Source: an uncultured Clostridia bacterium
Lineage (GTDB): Bacteria > Bacillota > Clostridia > TANB77 > CAG-508
Assembly: GCA_949746285.1 (NCBI GenBank)
Contig: CATJZH010000094.1
Span: forward strand, 1-6,606
DNA length: 6,606 nucleotides
Direction: 5' to 3'
Positions 1 to 6,226 of this stretch are shown here, in pieces; positions within the stretch are counted from its first letter, which is position 1; every line of letters starts with the position of its first letter. Below the pieces are notes generated by a model, which saw nothing but the letters and a program-made list of their open reading frames with translations, ran no database searches and had not been told where the DNA came from. The translations under genes were made by a program, and so were the position numbers.

Positions 1-909
1 AGAGATCTAACTTGGGGAGTAGATATACCTATTCCAGGATATGATGATAAGAAAATGTATGTATGGATAGATGCTGTACTAGGATATTTAACAAATACAA
101 TGAAACTTTGTGAAGAAAGAACAGATTGCACATGGGAAGATTTCTGGAAAGAAGGACATAATAATAAAATATATATGTGTCATGGAAAAGATAATATAAT
201 GTTCCATAGCATAATATTAAATGCATTATTATTAGGACAAGAAGAAAATTATCACTTAGTAGATACAATAGTTTCAGCAGAATATTTAAATTTTAATGAT
301 CAAAAATTTTCAAAGAGTAAAGGAATTGGAATGACAGCTTTAGAGGCATTAGACTTATATGATTCTGATTCATTAAGATATCATTTACTAGCAAATGGCC
401 CAGAGAAAAAAGATACAAATTTTACAATAGAAGATTTTGAAAATATTCATAATGGCGAAATATTAAATAAATTTGGAAATTTAGTAAATAGAACTTTAAG
501 GTTTAAAGGATTAGATGAGATTCCAAATGGAAATTTGGATGAAAATATAAAAAAAGAAATAGAACAATCTTATACCCAAGTAGGAGAACTTATAGAAAAA
601 CTAGAATTTAGAGAAGCTATAAAGAAGATAATACAATTAGTAGAAGTAGGAAATAAATTTTATGATGAAAAAGAACCTTGGATTGCTAAGAAAAATGACA
701 TAAATAGTTTTAATGATACAATATATACTTGTAGTGTTATAATTGCAAATTTATCAAATTTATTTGAGATGGTTATGCCAACAGCTTGTAAAAAAATAAG
801 AAATTATTTAAAATTAGAAAATCCAAAATGGGAATTTATTTTAGTAAAACCAGGATTAAAATTAGAAAATATAGAACCATTATTTAGTAGAATAGAAAAG
901 AATAAATAA
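1..909 (+). CDS. metG: Methionyl-tRNA synthetase, C-terminal part (5' end outside window)
   Basis: Class I aminoacyl-tRNA synthetase that charges tRNA-Met with methionine in the cytoplasm. The frame is open from base 1, so the ATG at 55 is internal and the gene is cut by the window edge; 302 residues remain. The fragment starts near the end of the Rossmann-fold catalytic domain. It shows YVWIDA (about residues 20-25), GKDNIMFH (62-69) and the KMSKS loop as KFSKS (102-106, bases 304-318). The helical anticodon-binding domain follows, with NKFGNLVNR (156-164) and YDEKEPW (221-227). The protein stops directly after EPLFSRI, so it is the short form without the C-terminal EMAP-II/Trbp111-like tRNA-binding domain found in E. 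coli and B. subtilis MetRS. It is probably the upstream member of an operon with the kinase gene 16 nt downstream. The N-terminal HIGH motif cannot be checked here. Confidence 0.96.
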   Translation, partial: RDLTWGVDIPIPGYDDKKMYVWIDAVLGYLTNTMKLCEERTDCTWEDFWKEGHNNKIYMCHGKDNIMFHSIILNALLLGQEENYHLVDTIVSAEYLNFNDQKFSKSKGIGMTALEALDLYDSDSLRYHLLANGPEKKDTNFTIEDFENIHNGEILNKFGNLVNRTLRFKGLDEIPNGNLDENIKKEIEQSYTQVGELIEKLEFREAIKKIIQLVEVGNKFYDEKEPWIAKKNDINSFNDTIYTCSVIIANLSNLFEMVMPTACKKIRNYLKLENPKWEFILVKPGLKLENIEPLFSRIEKNK

Positions 910-925
910 TATAAGAGGAAAAGAA

Positions 926-1567
926 ATGGGAAAAATATTTGTAATAGATGGAACAGATGGAAGTGGAAAACAAACACAATTTGACTTATTAAAAAAGCAT
1001 TTAGATGATGATGGAATAGAATATAGAACTGTTAGTTTTCCAAATTATGATAGTCCATCATCATCACTTGTAAAAATGTACTTATCTGGAGAATTTGGAG
1101 AAAATGCTAAAGAAATAAGTCCATATATAGCATCAACTTTTTATGCAGCAGATAGATATGCAACATATACAAAAGACTTTAAAAAGTATTTTGAAGATGG
1201 TGGAATAATATTAGCTGATAGATATACAACTGCAAATATGGTGCATCAAGCTGGAAAAATAAGCAACAAACAAGAAAGAGAAAAATTTTTAAACTGGCTA
1301 TTTGATTTAGAATTTAATATATATGGATTACCAGTACCATCTAAAGTATTTTTCTTGAATATGCCACCAGAAAAAGTAAAACAGCTAATAAAGAATAGAG
1401 AAAATAAATTTACACATGATAATAAAAAAGATATTCATGAAAGAGATCAAAAGCATATAGAAGAATCATATAATGCAGCTTGCAATTTAGCAAGTACATA
1501 CGATTGGAATGAAATTAAATGTGTTAAAGAAAATGTTTTAAGAACAAGAGAAGATATACATCGGTGA
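926..1567 (+). CDS. tmk: Thymidylate kinase (dTMP kinase), 3' end probably frameshifted
   Basis: Phosphorylates dTMP to dTDP with ATP in the dTTP pathway. Visible motifs are the P-loop GTDGSGKQT (residues 9-17), the substrate-side SFPNYDSP (37-44), DRYTTANMVHQAGK (98-111) with the DR(Y/H) signature of this family, and a charged LID region (about 157-173). The P-loop GTDGSGKQT differs from the common bacterial GIDGSGKST type; I believe it occurs in a clostridial subfamily, but this is from memory. The ATG at 926 has an AGAGGA ribosome binding site at 914-919. The gene starts 16 nt after metG, which suggests co-transcription. The frame ends at CAT CGG TGA. One base further, the +1 frame continues as EIYKVVLEEIQKK to TAA at 1605-1607, which would give about 226 residues and a normal C-terminal helix. 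The 213-residue product therefore probably lacks its last helix. The kinase fold call is secure; dTMP specificity is inferred from the motifs. Confidence 0.9.
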   Translation: MGKIFVIDGTDGSGKQTQFDLLKKHLDDDGIEYRTVSFPNYDSPSSSLVKMYLSGEFGENAKEISPYIASTFYAADRYATYTKDFKKYFEDGGIILADRYTTANMVHQAGKISNKQEREKFLNWLFDLEFNIYGLPVPSKVFFLNMPPEKVKQLIKNRENKFTHDNKKDIHERDQKHIEESYNAACNLASTYDWNEIKCVKENVLRTREDIHR

Positions 1568-1607
1568 AATATATAAAGTAGTTTTAGAAGAAATACAAAA
1601 GAAATAA
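1562..1607 (+). other. Out-of-frame 3' tail of thymidylate kinase gene (frameshift site)
   Basis: After residue 212 (His) the annotated frame reads CGG TGA. Dropping one base of the CGG/T run restores an open frame that encodes (R/G)EIYKVVLEEIQKK and ends in TAA at 1605-1607, 22 nt before the next gene. The tail has the same AT-rich codon use as the gene body and reads as an amphipathic helix. CGG is rare in the metG/tmk block, and this is the only gene here that ends in TGA. Both facts fit a one-base insertion in the GG pair at 1563-1564 or nearby. Confidence 0.75.
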
Positions 1608-1629
1608 ATAAAACACGTGAGGGTGTAAT

Positions 1630-3261
1630 ATGAGAGGTAAAATAGTTAATTTATGTATAGCATTAATGAATTTGCTATTAGGAATACTTATTATAGTTTA
1701 TACAATTCATGTTCCACAAGATAAAACGTTAATTACAGTACAAGAAGGAATTGTAGTAAAGTATATTTTAATATCAATATATATAATATTAGGATTTATT
1801 GTTCTAATAGATGCTATTCAAAGTTATAATCATAAATCAGATACAGGTTTTAATATAGGATATGTTATAGGAATTTTTGCTATAAGTTTTATATTTATAA
1901 AAGAACCAGCGATTGGAGCTTTTAGCATAATATCAGGTTTAGTAGTTTTATTTAAAACATTAAAAGAAAATTTAGTAGAAATAGATAGCATAACTGGTAT
2001 TTCTGTTTCGATAGTACTTATGGTAGCAATAGCAATAACGGGTATTGTAACAATGAACTATGCTTCTTTAGGAAGATCAATAAAAAATAGAGAAAATAAA
2101 AATGAACTTGCCTATAAAAAAGATTATTTTAAATATATTACAGAACTAGATATTAGTGAGCCATATATAAATATAAAAAAAGATGGAAAATTTGGATATA
2201 TAAATCCAAATGGACAAGTTGTTATAGATTTCAAGTATGATTATGCTAGTCCATTTATAGAAATAAATTCGTATGATAAAAAGTTTCATGTAGCACTAGT
2301 TTGTGAAAATGGAAGTTCTTATATAATACTTAAAAATGAAAGAACAGTGTTATCGTATAGAACAGAATCAGCAGATGAAAATTATAAAGCAAAAGAAGAA
2401 GAATTGGAAGAAATTTATACAAACACATTAGAACAAAAAGAAGATATGAAATATGAAATACCAATAGTAGACAATAATATAAATAAAATACCAGCATACC
2501 AAGAAAGTGAAAAAAAAGATTATGATTATAGATATAATTATAATAATGAATATGATTTACTTGTTACACAGTCTAATATGGGATTAGGAGATAAGTATCA
2601 ACTTGCTAAGAAAAACGATTTAAATATAAGGATAACTTTAGATACAGATTATATGGATTATGATCCAAGTTATTTGTATTTATTTTCAAATGGCACTATA
2701 CCATTTTATGAAATTTCGAAAAGAACTCAAGGGTGGTATACAGGTTATGGAAAAAAGAATTCTATGACAGGAAAAGCACAGATTTTAGATTTTTTTGGAG
2801 ATAAAATTTTACTTAAAAACTATAATGATAAAACTATATATTTTATAAATTCAGAAGGAAATATGGTGTCAGAGCCTTATAAAGATATCTATGTATGTGG
2901 AGATGGAAGATATATTGTAAAAGATAATGAAAGCTTATTTAAAATAATTGATGAAAATTATAATAATATTTTTGATAAAACTTATAATGTTATAAATCCA
3001 AGACTTGTATCACAAAAACTATATTTAATTTTAGATGATACTGAAATAAAACCAAATGATTATAATTATGCTAAATTTAAATGGAGTATAATTAATTATA
3101 ATGGAGAAGTAATATTAGATAGTATTGAACAAATATATGACCAATTTTATGAATTTTCAAACAATAAAAAATTAGATAATCAAAATGAAATGTCTTTTGA
3201 AGAAAATTTAAAAAGATTAAATTACAAATTTGTAGGAGATAAATTTTATTTAGAATATTAA
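1630..3261 (+). CDS. Membrane-anchored WG-repeat-like protein of unknown function
   Basis: This 543-residue protein has about five hydrophobic segments near the N-terminus (roughly residues 5-27, 41-62, 77-91, 94-111 and 121-143). A long hydrophilic Tyr/Asn/Lys-rich part follows, which would lie outside the cell if the N-terminus is cytoplasmic. At 183-205, KKDGKFGYINPNGQVVIDFK matches the WG-repeat consensus (KxGKWGYIDxxGxxVIxxxYD). Weaker copies are seen near 399-419 (YFINSEGNMVSEPYKDI), 433-450 and 483-504 (WSIINYNGEVILDSIEQIYD). Such repeats form beta-propeller-like domains, but their ligands are mostly unknown. A Lys/Glu-rich stretch at 254-275 may be a helical linker. The start at 1630 has GAGGGTG at 1619-1625, four bases upstream. 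The gene lies 22 nt after the restored end of tmk, so it probably shares that operon, although it has no obvious functional link to tRNA charging or dTTP synthesis. The C-terminal repeats are degenerate. Confidence 0.85.
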   Translation: MRGKIVNLCIALMNLLLGILIIVYTIHVPQDKTLITVQEGIVVKYILISIYIILGFIVLIDAIQSYNHKSDTGFNIGYVIGIFAISFIFIKEPAIGAFSIISGLVVLFKTLKENLVEIDSITGISVSIVLMVAIAITGIVTMNYASLGRSIKNRENKNELAYKKDYFKYITELDISEPYINIKKDGKFGYINPNGQVVIDFKYDYASPFIEINSYDKKFHVALVCENGSSYIILKNERTVLSYRTESADENYKAKEEELEEIYTNTLEQKEDMKYEIPIVDNNINKIPAYQESEKKDYDYRYNYNNEYDLLVTQSNMGLGDKYQLAKKNDLNIRITLDTDYMDYDPSYLYLFSNGTIPFYEISKRTQGWYTGYGKKNSMTGKAQILDFFGDKILLKNYNDKTIYFINSEGNMVSEPYKDIYVCGDGRYIVKDNESLFKIIDENYNNIFDKTYNVINPRLVSQKLYLILDDTEIKPNDYNYAKFKWSIINYNGEVILDSIEQIYDQFYEFSNNKKLDNQNEMSFEENLKRLNYKFVGDKFYLEY

Positions 3262-3273
3262 ATATATAATTGC

Positions 3274-3313
3274 AAATAATAAAATAGAGCTCTAAAGCTC
3301 TATTTTATTATTT
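3274..3313 (+). terminator. Hairpin terminator after the WG-repeat gene
   Basis: A perfect 18-bp inverted repeat (3274-3291 with 3296-3313, loop CTAA) has a GAGCT/AGCTC core and A-rich and T-rich flanks. It is a good intrinsic terminator and, by symmetry, could work on both strands. Its last base is only one base away from the GGAGG of the next gene, so the hairpin is also part of that gene's leader or its 5' boundary. A TATAAT hexamer at 3265-3270 would place a transcript start at about 3277, at the base of the stem. I see no good -35 for it. Confidence 0.8.
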
Positions 3314-3328
3314 TGGAGGTAATTTTAA

Positions 3329-3496
3329 ATGGATAATCAAAAAATAAAATGTACAGTAGAAAGTTGTGAATATAATAATTGCGATCATAGCGTTTGTGAA
3401 TTGAAACAAATAGAAGTGCAAGCTTGTCCTGGTTGTTGTGATGGTACAGCACAGGGAGAGTCAATGTGCGGAAGTTACAGATGTAAGTGTGATTAA
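3329..3496 (+). CDS. Small cysteine-rich DUF1540 protein
   Basis: A 55-residue protein with ten cysteines (residues 8, 13, 18, 23, 33, 36, 37, 47, 52 and 54). The pattern KCTVESCEYNNCDHSVCELK then IEVQAC fits DUF1540, a short family common in Clostridia and Bacilli and often written KCxVxxCxYN...C.A..I.V. The Cys spacing C-x4-C-x4-C-x4-C suggests metal binding, but no function is established for the family. The start ATG has a strong GGAGGT site at 3315-3320, eight bases upstream. The gene stands between two hairpin terminators, so it is a separate mini-unit reached either by readthrough or from a poorly defined promoter close to the first hairpin. There is no signal peptide, so the product is presumably cytoplasmic. 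Confidence 0.87.
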   Translation: MDNQKIKCTVESCEYNNCDHSVCELKQIEVQACPGCCDGTAQGESMCGSYRCKCD

Positions 3497-3526
3497 TAGT
3501 TATAATTTATAGTAGTAAATTTATAT

Positions 3527-3564
3527 TAACTAAAGAGTTCTAATGTATTAGAGCTCTTTAGTTA
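3527..3564 (+). terminator. Hairpin terminator after the DUF1540 gene
   Basis: A 17-bp inverted repeat pairs 3527-3543 with 3548-3564 around loop TGTA and includes one G-T wobble pair. The core AGAGYTCT resembles that of the hairpin upstream of the gene; both contain TAGAGCTCT. The flank after it (ATTCTACTATTTT) is T-rich but interrupted. It ends the DUF1540 transcript and separates it from the aldolase promoter. Confidence 0.78.
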
Positions 3565-3637
3565 TTCTACTATTTTAAATATAGACGTAAGTTGTAACAA
3601 TTAATATAATATACATATAAAATCACACAAAATTTAC

Positions 3638-3666
3638 TTGACATAGTAATTTGAAGATTATACAAT
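3638..3666 (+). promoter_or_regulatory. Sigma-A promoter of the aldolase gene
   Basis: The -35 is TTGACA (3638-3643) and the -10 is TACAAT (3661-3666), with a 17-bp spacer: a perfect -35 and a one-mismatch -10. Transcription would start near 3673, leaving a leader of about 31 nt with an AGGGGGA ribosome binding site at 3689-3695, eight bases before the ATG. This is the form expected for a constitutive, highly expressed glycolytic gene. I see no operator or riboswitch in the leader. Confidence 0.88.
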
Positions 3667-3703
3667 GTAGAAAGTAATATAAAATAAAAGGGGGAATATT
3701 ATT

Positions 3704-4633
3704 ATGCCATTAGTAACAACCAAAGAAATGTTTGAAAAATCAATGAAAGAACATTTTGCAATAGGAGCTTTTAACATAAACAATATGGAATTTATACAAG
3801 CAATAACAGATGCAGCTGAAGAAGCAAAATCACCAGTAATTTTACAAGTTTCTTCAAGTGCAATAAAATATGCAAGAATGGAATATTTAGTAAAAATGGT
3901 GGAGGCAGCTGTTCAAACAACAACTATTCCAATAGCACTTCATCTAGATCATGGACCAGATTTTGAAACTTGTAAAATGTGTATAGATGCTGGATTTACA
4001 TCAGTTATGATAGATGGTTCAAAATATGATTTTGAAGAAAATGTAGAATTAACAAAAAAAGTTGTAGAATATGCACATTCAAAAGGTGTTGTAGTAGAGG
4101 CAGAACTTGGAAAATTAGCTGGAGTAGAGGATGATGTAAATGTTGCAGCAGATGATGCAAGATATACAGATCCAGAACAAGCATATGAATTTGTTCAAAG
4201 AACGGGTTGTGATTCATTAGCAATTGCAATAGGAACAAGTCATGGAGCATACAAATTCAAGGGTGATGCTAAATTAAGATTTGATATATTACAAAAAATA
4301 AAAGAAAAATTACCAAATACACCAATAGTATTACATGGAGCATCTTCAGTAATACCAGCTCTTGTTGAAATGTGCAATAATAATGGTGGAAATATTCCAG
4401 GAGCTAAAGGATGTCCAGATGAAATGTTAAAACAAGCAGGAGAAAACGGAGTTTCAAAAATAAACGTAGATACAGATTTAAGATTAGCAATGACAGGAGT
4501 TGTAAGAAAAGTATTTAATGATGAACCATCAGTATTTGATCCTAGAAAATATTTAGGTGCGGCAAGAGAAGAAATAAAAGCAACAGTGGCGCATAAAATA
4601 AATGATGTATTCTGTTCAGCTAATAAAGCTTAG
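3704..4633 (+). CDS. fba: Class II fructose-1,6-bisphosphate aldolase
   Basis: Zinc-dependent aldolase of glycolysis and gluconeogenesis that cleaves fructose-1,6-bisphosphate to dihydroxyacetone phosphate and glyceraldehyde-3-phosphate. The 309 residues match the usual class II length of the Gram-positive type. Visible sites are HLDHGPD (80-86), with D82 as the likely catalytic base and H83 as a zinc ligand. VEAELG (131-136) is followed by the acidic loop, and GTSHGAYK (177-184) carries zinc ligand H180. VLHGASS (209-215) has zinc ligand H211 and phosphate-binding Gly/Ser, and KINVDTDLR (252-260) binds the second phosphate. GSKYDFEENV (105-114) is also typical. The insertion around 220-250 (NNNGGNIPGAKGCPDE) replaces the short loop of B. 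subtilis FbaA and is common in clostridial enzymes. The gene is monocistronic, with its own strong promoter and a terminator that overlaps smpB. Confidence 0.97.
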   Translation: MPLVTTKEMFEKSMKEHFAIGAFNINNMEFIQAITDAAEEAKSPVILQVSSSAIKYARMEYLVKMVEAAVQTTTIPIALHLDHGPDFETCKMCIDAGFTSVMIDGSKYDFEENVELTKKVVEYAHSKGVVVEAELGKLAGVEDDVNVAADDARYTDPEQAYEFVQRTGCDSLAIAIGTSHGAYKFKGDAKLRFDILQKIKEKLPNTPIVLHGASSVIPALVEMCNNNGGNIPGAKGCPDEMLKQAGENGVSKINVDTDLRLAMTGVVRKVFNDEPSVFDPRKYLGAAREEIKATVAHKINDVFCSANKA

Positions 4634-4710
4634 AGGAAAACTTATTGGAAAAATTAACTAAAACAGAATATATATTAAAAACAGTTAAATTATATGGATT
4701 AGTAGATGAA

Positions 4711-4757
4711 ATACAAAAAAACGAGTTGCAATTTAATTACAGCTTGTTTTTTTGTAT
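4711..4757 (+). terminator. Shared tail-to-tail terminator of fba and smpB
   Basis: An 18-bp stem pairs 4711-4728 with 4740-4757 around an 11-nt loop. In the + RNA it has two G-U wobbles and a short stem (ACGAGTTG/CAGCTTGT) followed by seven T, which is a textbook intrinsic terminator for fba. The matching A7 in the 5' arm gives the - strand a T-run too, but there the wobbles become A-C mismatches, so termination of smpB is expected to be weaker. The 3' arm lies inside smpB and covers its last codons. Confidence 0.82.
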
Positions 4758-5192
4758 AGCTCTTTTCATTTTTAACATAGCATCTTTTTTTGCTATATCT
4801 TCTCTTTTATCATAAAGTTTTTTACCTTTTCCAATTCCAATTTCTAGCTTTACTTTATTTCCTTTCATGTACATTTTTATAGGAACAATAGAAACACCTT
4901 TTTGCTTAATCATACCATATAATCTATTTATTTCTCTTTTATTAAGTAAAAGTTTACGAGTGCGCAAAGGATCTTTATTATAAATATTTCCAAATTCATA
5001 TGGACTAATATGCATACCATAAATAAATACTTCGCCATTTTTAATATTAACATAAGTGTCTTTTATATTTGACTTACCATTTCGGATAGATTTTATTTCA
5101 GTACCAGTTAGAACTATACCAGCTTCTAAAGTACTATCGATAGTATAGTTGTGATATGCTGTTGGATTTTTAGCAAGTAATTTTTCTTCCAT
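4737..5192 (-). CDS. smpB: SsrA (tmRNA)-binding protein SmpB
   Basis: SmpB binds tmRNA and delivers it to stalled ribosomes in trans-translation. The 151 residues match the family (150-160). Signatures are NPTAYHNYTI (9-18), EAGIVLTGTEIKSIR (23-37), GEVFIYGMHISPYE (53-66), DPLRTRKLLLNKREI (74-88) and the C-terminal GKGKKLYDKRE (121-131), followed by the basic tail that enters the decoding centre. I chose the start at 5192 because AAAGAGGT (5206-5199) lies upstream at proper distance and the product then begins like other SmpB proteins. The 15-residue-longer reading from 5237 starts within the promoter. tmRNA itself is not in this window. The gene faces fba tail-to-tail. Confidence 0.97.
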   Translation of the reverse strand: MEEKLLAKNPTAYHNYTIDSTLEAGIVLTGTEIKSIRNGKSNIKDTYVNIKNGEVFIYGMHISPYEFGNIYNKDPLRTRKLLLNKREINRLYGMIKQKGVSIVPIKMYMKGNKVKLEIGIGKGKKLYDKREDIAKKDAMLKMKRAIQKNKL

Positions 5193-5227
5193 AAAAATAC
5201 CTCTTTCATATATTATTATACTTTTAT

Positions 5228-5256
5228 AATATAACATAGTTTATAGTTTTAATCAA
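5228..5256 (-). promoter_or_regulatory. Probable sigma-A promoter of smpB
   Basis: Read on the - strand, TTGATT (5256-5251) and TATATT (5233-5228) are separated by 17 bp. The transcript would start near 5221, giving a leader of about 28 nt with the ribosome binding site at 5206-5199. The region is very AT-rich, so a chance match is possible, but spacing and position fit well. Confidence 0.65.
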
Positions 5257-5308
5257 ATTTATTAAATAATTAGGGTATTTTAAAGATTGAAATCAATTAC
5301 TAGTAACA

Positions 5309-5344
5309 GCGAAGCCCTCTCATAGCTACATGAGAGGGCTTCGC
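5309..5344 (-). terminator. GC-rich perfect hairpin after the 196-residue gene
   Basis: A perfect 15-bp stem (GCGAAGCCCTCTCAT, 5309-5323, with 5330-5344) has a 6-nt loop. It lies nine bases past the stop of the leftward gene, where a terminator is expected, but no clear T-run follows on either strand (TGTTACTAG on the - strand). Its GC content is far above the surroundings, so it belongs with the foreign-looking gene and not with smpB. It may instead be an mRNA 3'-end stabiliser. Confidence 0.65.
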
Positions 5345-5353
5345 ATATGCATC

Positions 5354-5944
5354 TTATTTTGCCAAAAAATCTTCAACATATGATTTAATGGCCTTGTTCA
5401 GGATTTTATTAAACCGCTCCTGATACGGTACTTGCGGAAAGCCGGATGTAATTTTACAAGCATCCCAAGTGGTTTTTTCAACGGCTTTTAGGAGCTCCTC
5501 GATTGAATGAGGCATGAGATTTTCTCCAGCCTTAAAACCGAAGTGGAAACTGCCTTCAATGAATTTTCCGAAATAACTGTGTGCCTCATTAATTTTGGCA
5601 ACAAACTGTTCCTTTACTTTTTTTACAACATCAGGAATATCGGAAACATTATTAGAACGAATTGAGGTATTATCGTATACTCCAAAGTTTCTCATATACT
5701 GATGATAAATTTTGCCCTTTAAAACCTCAACTTCGTTCTGGAATAGCTCCAGAGTCACGGAATCATTTTTCTTCCCATTTGACTTTGTGAAGTTAACCAT
5801 TCTGGTAAGAGTTCTTATTTCTGTTAAATAGTACTCAAGAGCCTCTACTGAAATGGTATCGAAACCATCTGTACTATCGAATTTAAATCTACTACTTAGA
5901 TTATTAATCCGATCTACTTCATTTCTGAATTTGTTTCTAAACAT
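5354..5944 (-). CDS. Hypothetical soluble protein, unlike its neighbours in codon use
   Basis: I do not recognise this 196-residue protein. It is hydrophilic and looks mostly helical, with no signal peptide, no membrane segment, a single Cys (163) and no obvious nucleotide-binding or metal motif. Helical stretches are likely at 33-52, 62-86, 104-135, 147-163 and 175-194. The middle has an aromatic/Gly patch, YFGKFIEGSFHFGFKAG (124-140), and a Pro/aromatic turn, SGFPQVPYQERF (167-178). The ATG at 5944-5942 has an AGGA site (5957-5954) nine bases upstream; an overlapping ATG at 5948 is closed after three codons. Codons such as CGG, CCG, GGC, TCC, CTG and GCC are frequent here and rare in the housekeeping genes, so recent transfer is likely. 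It has its own promoter (6083-6055), with a leader of about 100 nt, and ends at a strong hairpin. It could be an accessory or mobile-element cargo gene. Confidence 0.8.
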   Translation of the reverse strand: MFRNKFRNEVDRINNLSSRFKFDSTDGFDTISVEALEYYLTEIRTLTRMVNFTKSNGKKNDSVTLELFQNEVEVLKGKIYHQYMRNFGVYDNTSIRSNNVSDIPDVVKKVKEQFVAKINEAHSYFGKFIEGSFHFGFKAGENLMPHSIEELLKAVEKTTWDACKITSGFPQVPYQERFNKILNKAIKSYVEDFLAK

Positions 5945-6005
5945 GCATTTTCTTCCTTTCTACCTCAAAATCATGAGGATTTCTTATAATGTTAATTTCA
6001 ATGTT

Positions 6006-6039
6006 GTAGAAAGTTTTCCGAATGGGGAAAATTTACTAC
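6006..6039. repeat. Imperfect inverted repeat in the leader of the leftward gene
   Basis: Arms 6006-6019 (GTAGAAAGTTTTCC) and 6026-6039 (GGAAAATTTACTAC) pair with one A-A mismatch and one G-T wobble around a 6-nt loop. It lies about 10-40 bases downstream of the predicted start of the - strand transcript. That position suits either an operator that blocks transcription or an RNA leader hairpin. No T-run follows on the - strand, so it is not a classical attenuator. Confidence 0.55.
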
Positions 6040-6054
6040 GACTGCATTGTAAAA

Positions 6055-6083
6055 ATTATAACATGTTTACATAAATAAGTCAA
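6055..6083 (-). promoter_or_regulatory. Sigma-A promoter of the 196-residue gene
   Basis: On the - strand, TTGACT (6083-6078) and TATAAT (6060-6055) are 17 bp apart, with a single mismatch to consensus. The start would be near 6048, giving a leader of about 104 nt. That leader contains the inverted repeat at 6006-6039 and a small 5-bp hairpin at 5963-5978 just upstream of the ribosome binding site. Confidence 0.78.
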
Positions 6084-6139
6084 ATGCTTTTGAATATTAT
6101 TATAAAATCTTTAATCTATTAGTAAATAGTATTTATGAA

Positions 6140-6168
6140 TTGAAAAATTATGCAAATTATGTTATAAT
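6140..6168 (+). promoter_or_regulatory. Extended -10 promoter of the 85-residue gene
   Basis: TTGAAA (6140-6145) and TATAAT (6163-6168) are separated by 17 bp, and TGT precedes the -10, giving the extended TGnTATAAT form. Transcription should begin near 6175. The promoter is back-to-back with that of the leftward gene; the two -35 boxes are 56 bp apart. Confidence 0.8.
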
Positions 6169-6201
6169 GTAATTGTATAAATAATATTATGAACAATTAT
6201 T

Positions 6202-6220
6202 TCGCTATAGCGAGAGGAGG
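6202..6220 (+). promoter_or_regulatory. 12-bp palindrome fused to a strong Shine-Dalgarno site
   Basis: The perfect palindrome TCGCTATAGCGA (6202-6213) runs straight into GAGGAGG (6214-6220). It may be an operator close to the transcript start or a small RNA hairpin beside the ribosome binding site. The GGAGG directly abuts the ATG at 6221 but is six bases before the ATG at 6227, so it selects 6227 as the start. Confidence 0.6.
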
Positions 6221-6226
6221 ATGACA

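Noticed and set aside
29..268. 79-codon frame on the - strand inside metG
   Set aside because: It lies entirely antisense to a gene with clear MetRS motifs, has biased Leu/Tyr/His composition and no ribosome binding site.
4005..4250. 81-codon frame on the - strand inside fba
   Set aside because: It is antisense to conserved aldolase sequence and its Leu/His-rich composition is typical of a shadow frame.
5193..5237. Fifteen-residue N-terminal extension of SmpB
   Set aside because: The extension begins inside the promoter, lacks a ribosome binding site, and family members begin at the internal Met.
5257..5353. tmRNA gene next to smpB
   Set aside because: ssrA often lies near smpB, but the stretch is too short and shows neither a tRNA-like acceptor nor a tag reading frame.
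5853..6074. 73-codon frame on the + strand over the start of the 196-residue gene
   Set aside because: It overlaps the opposite-strand start region and promoter, has no Shine-Dalgarno and shows no recognisable protein features.
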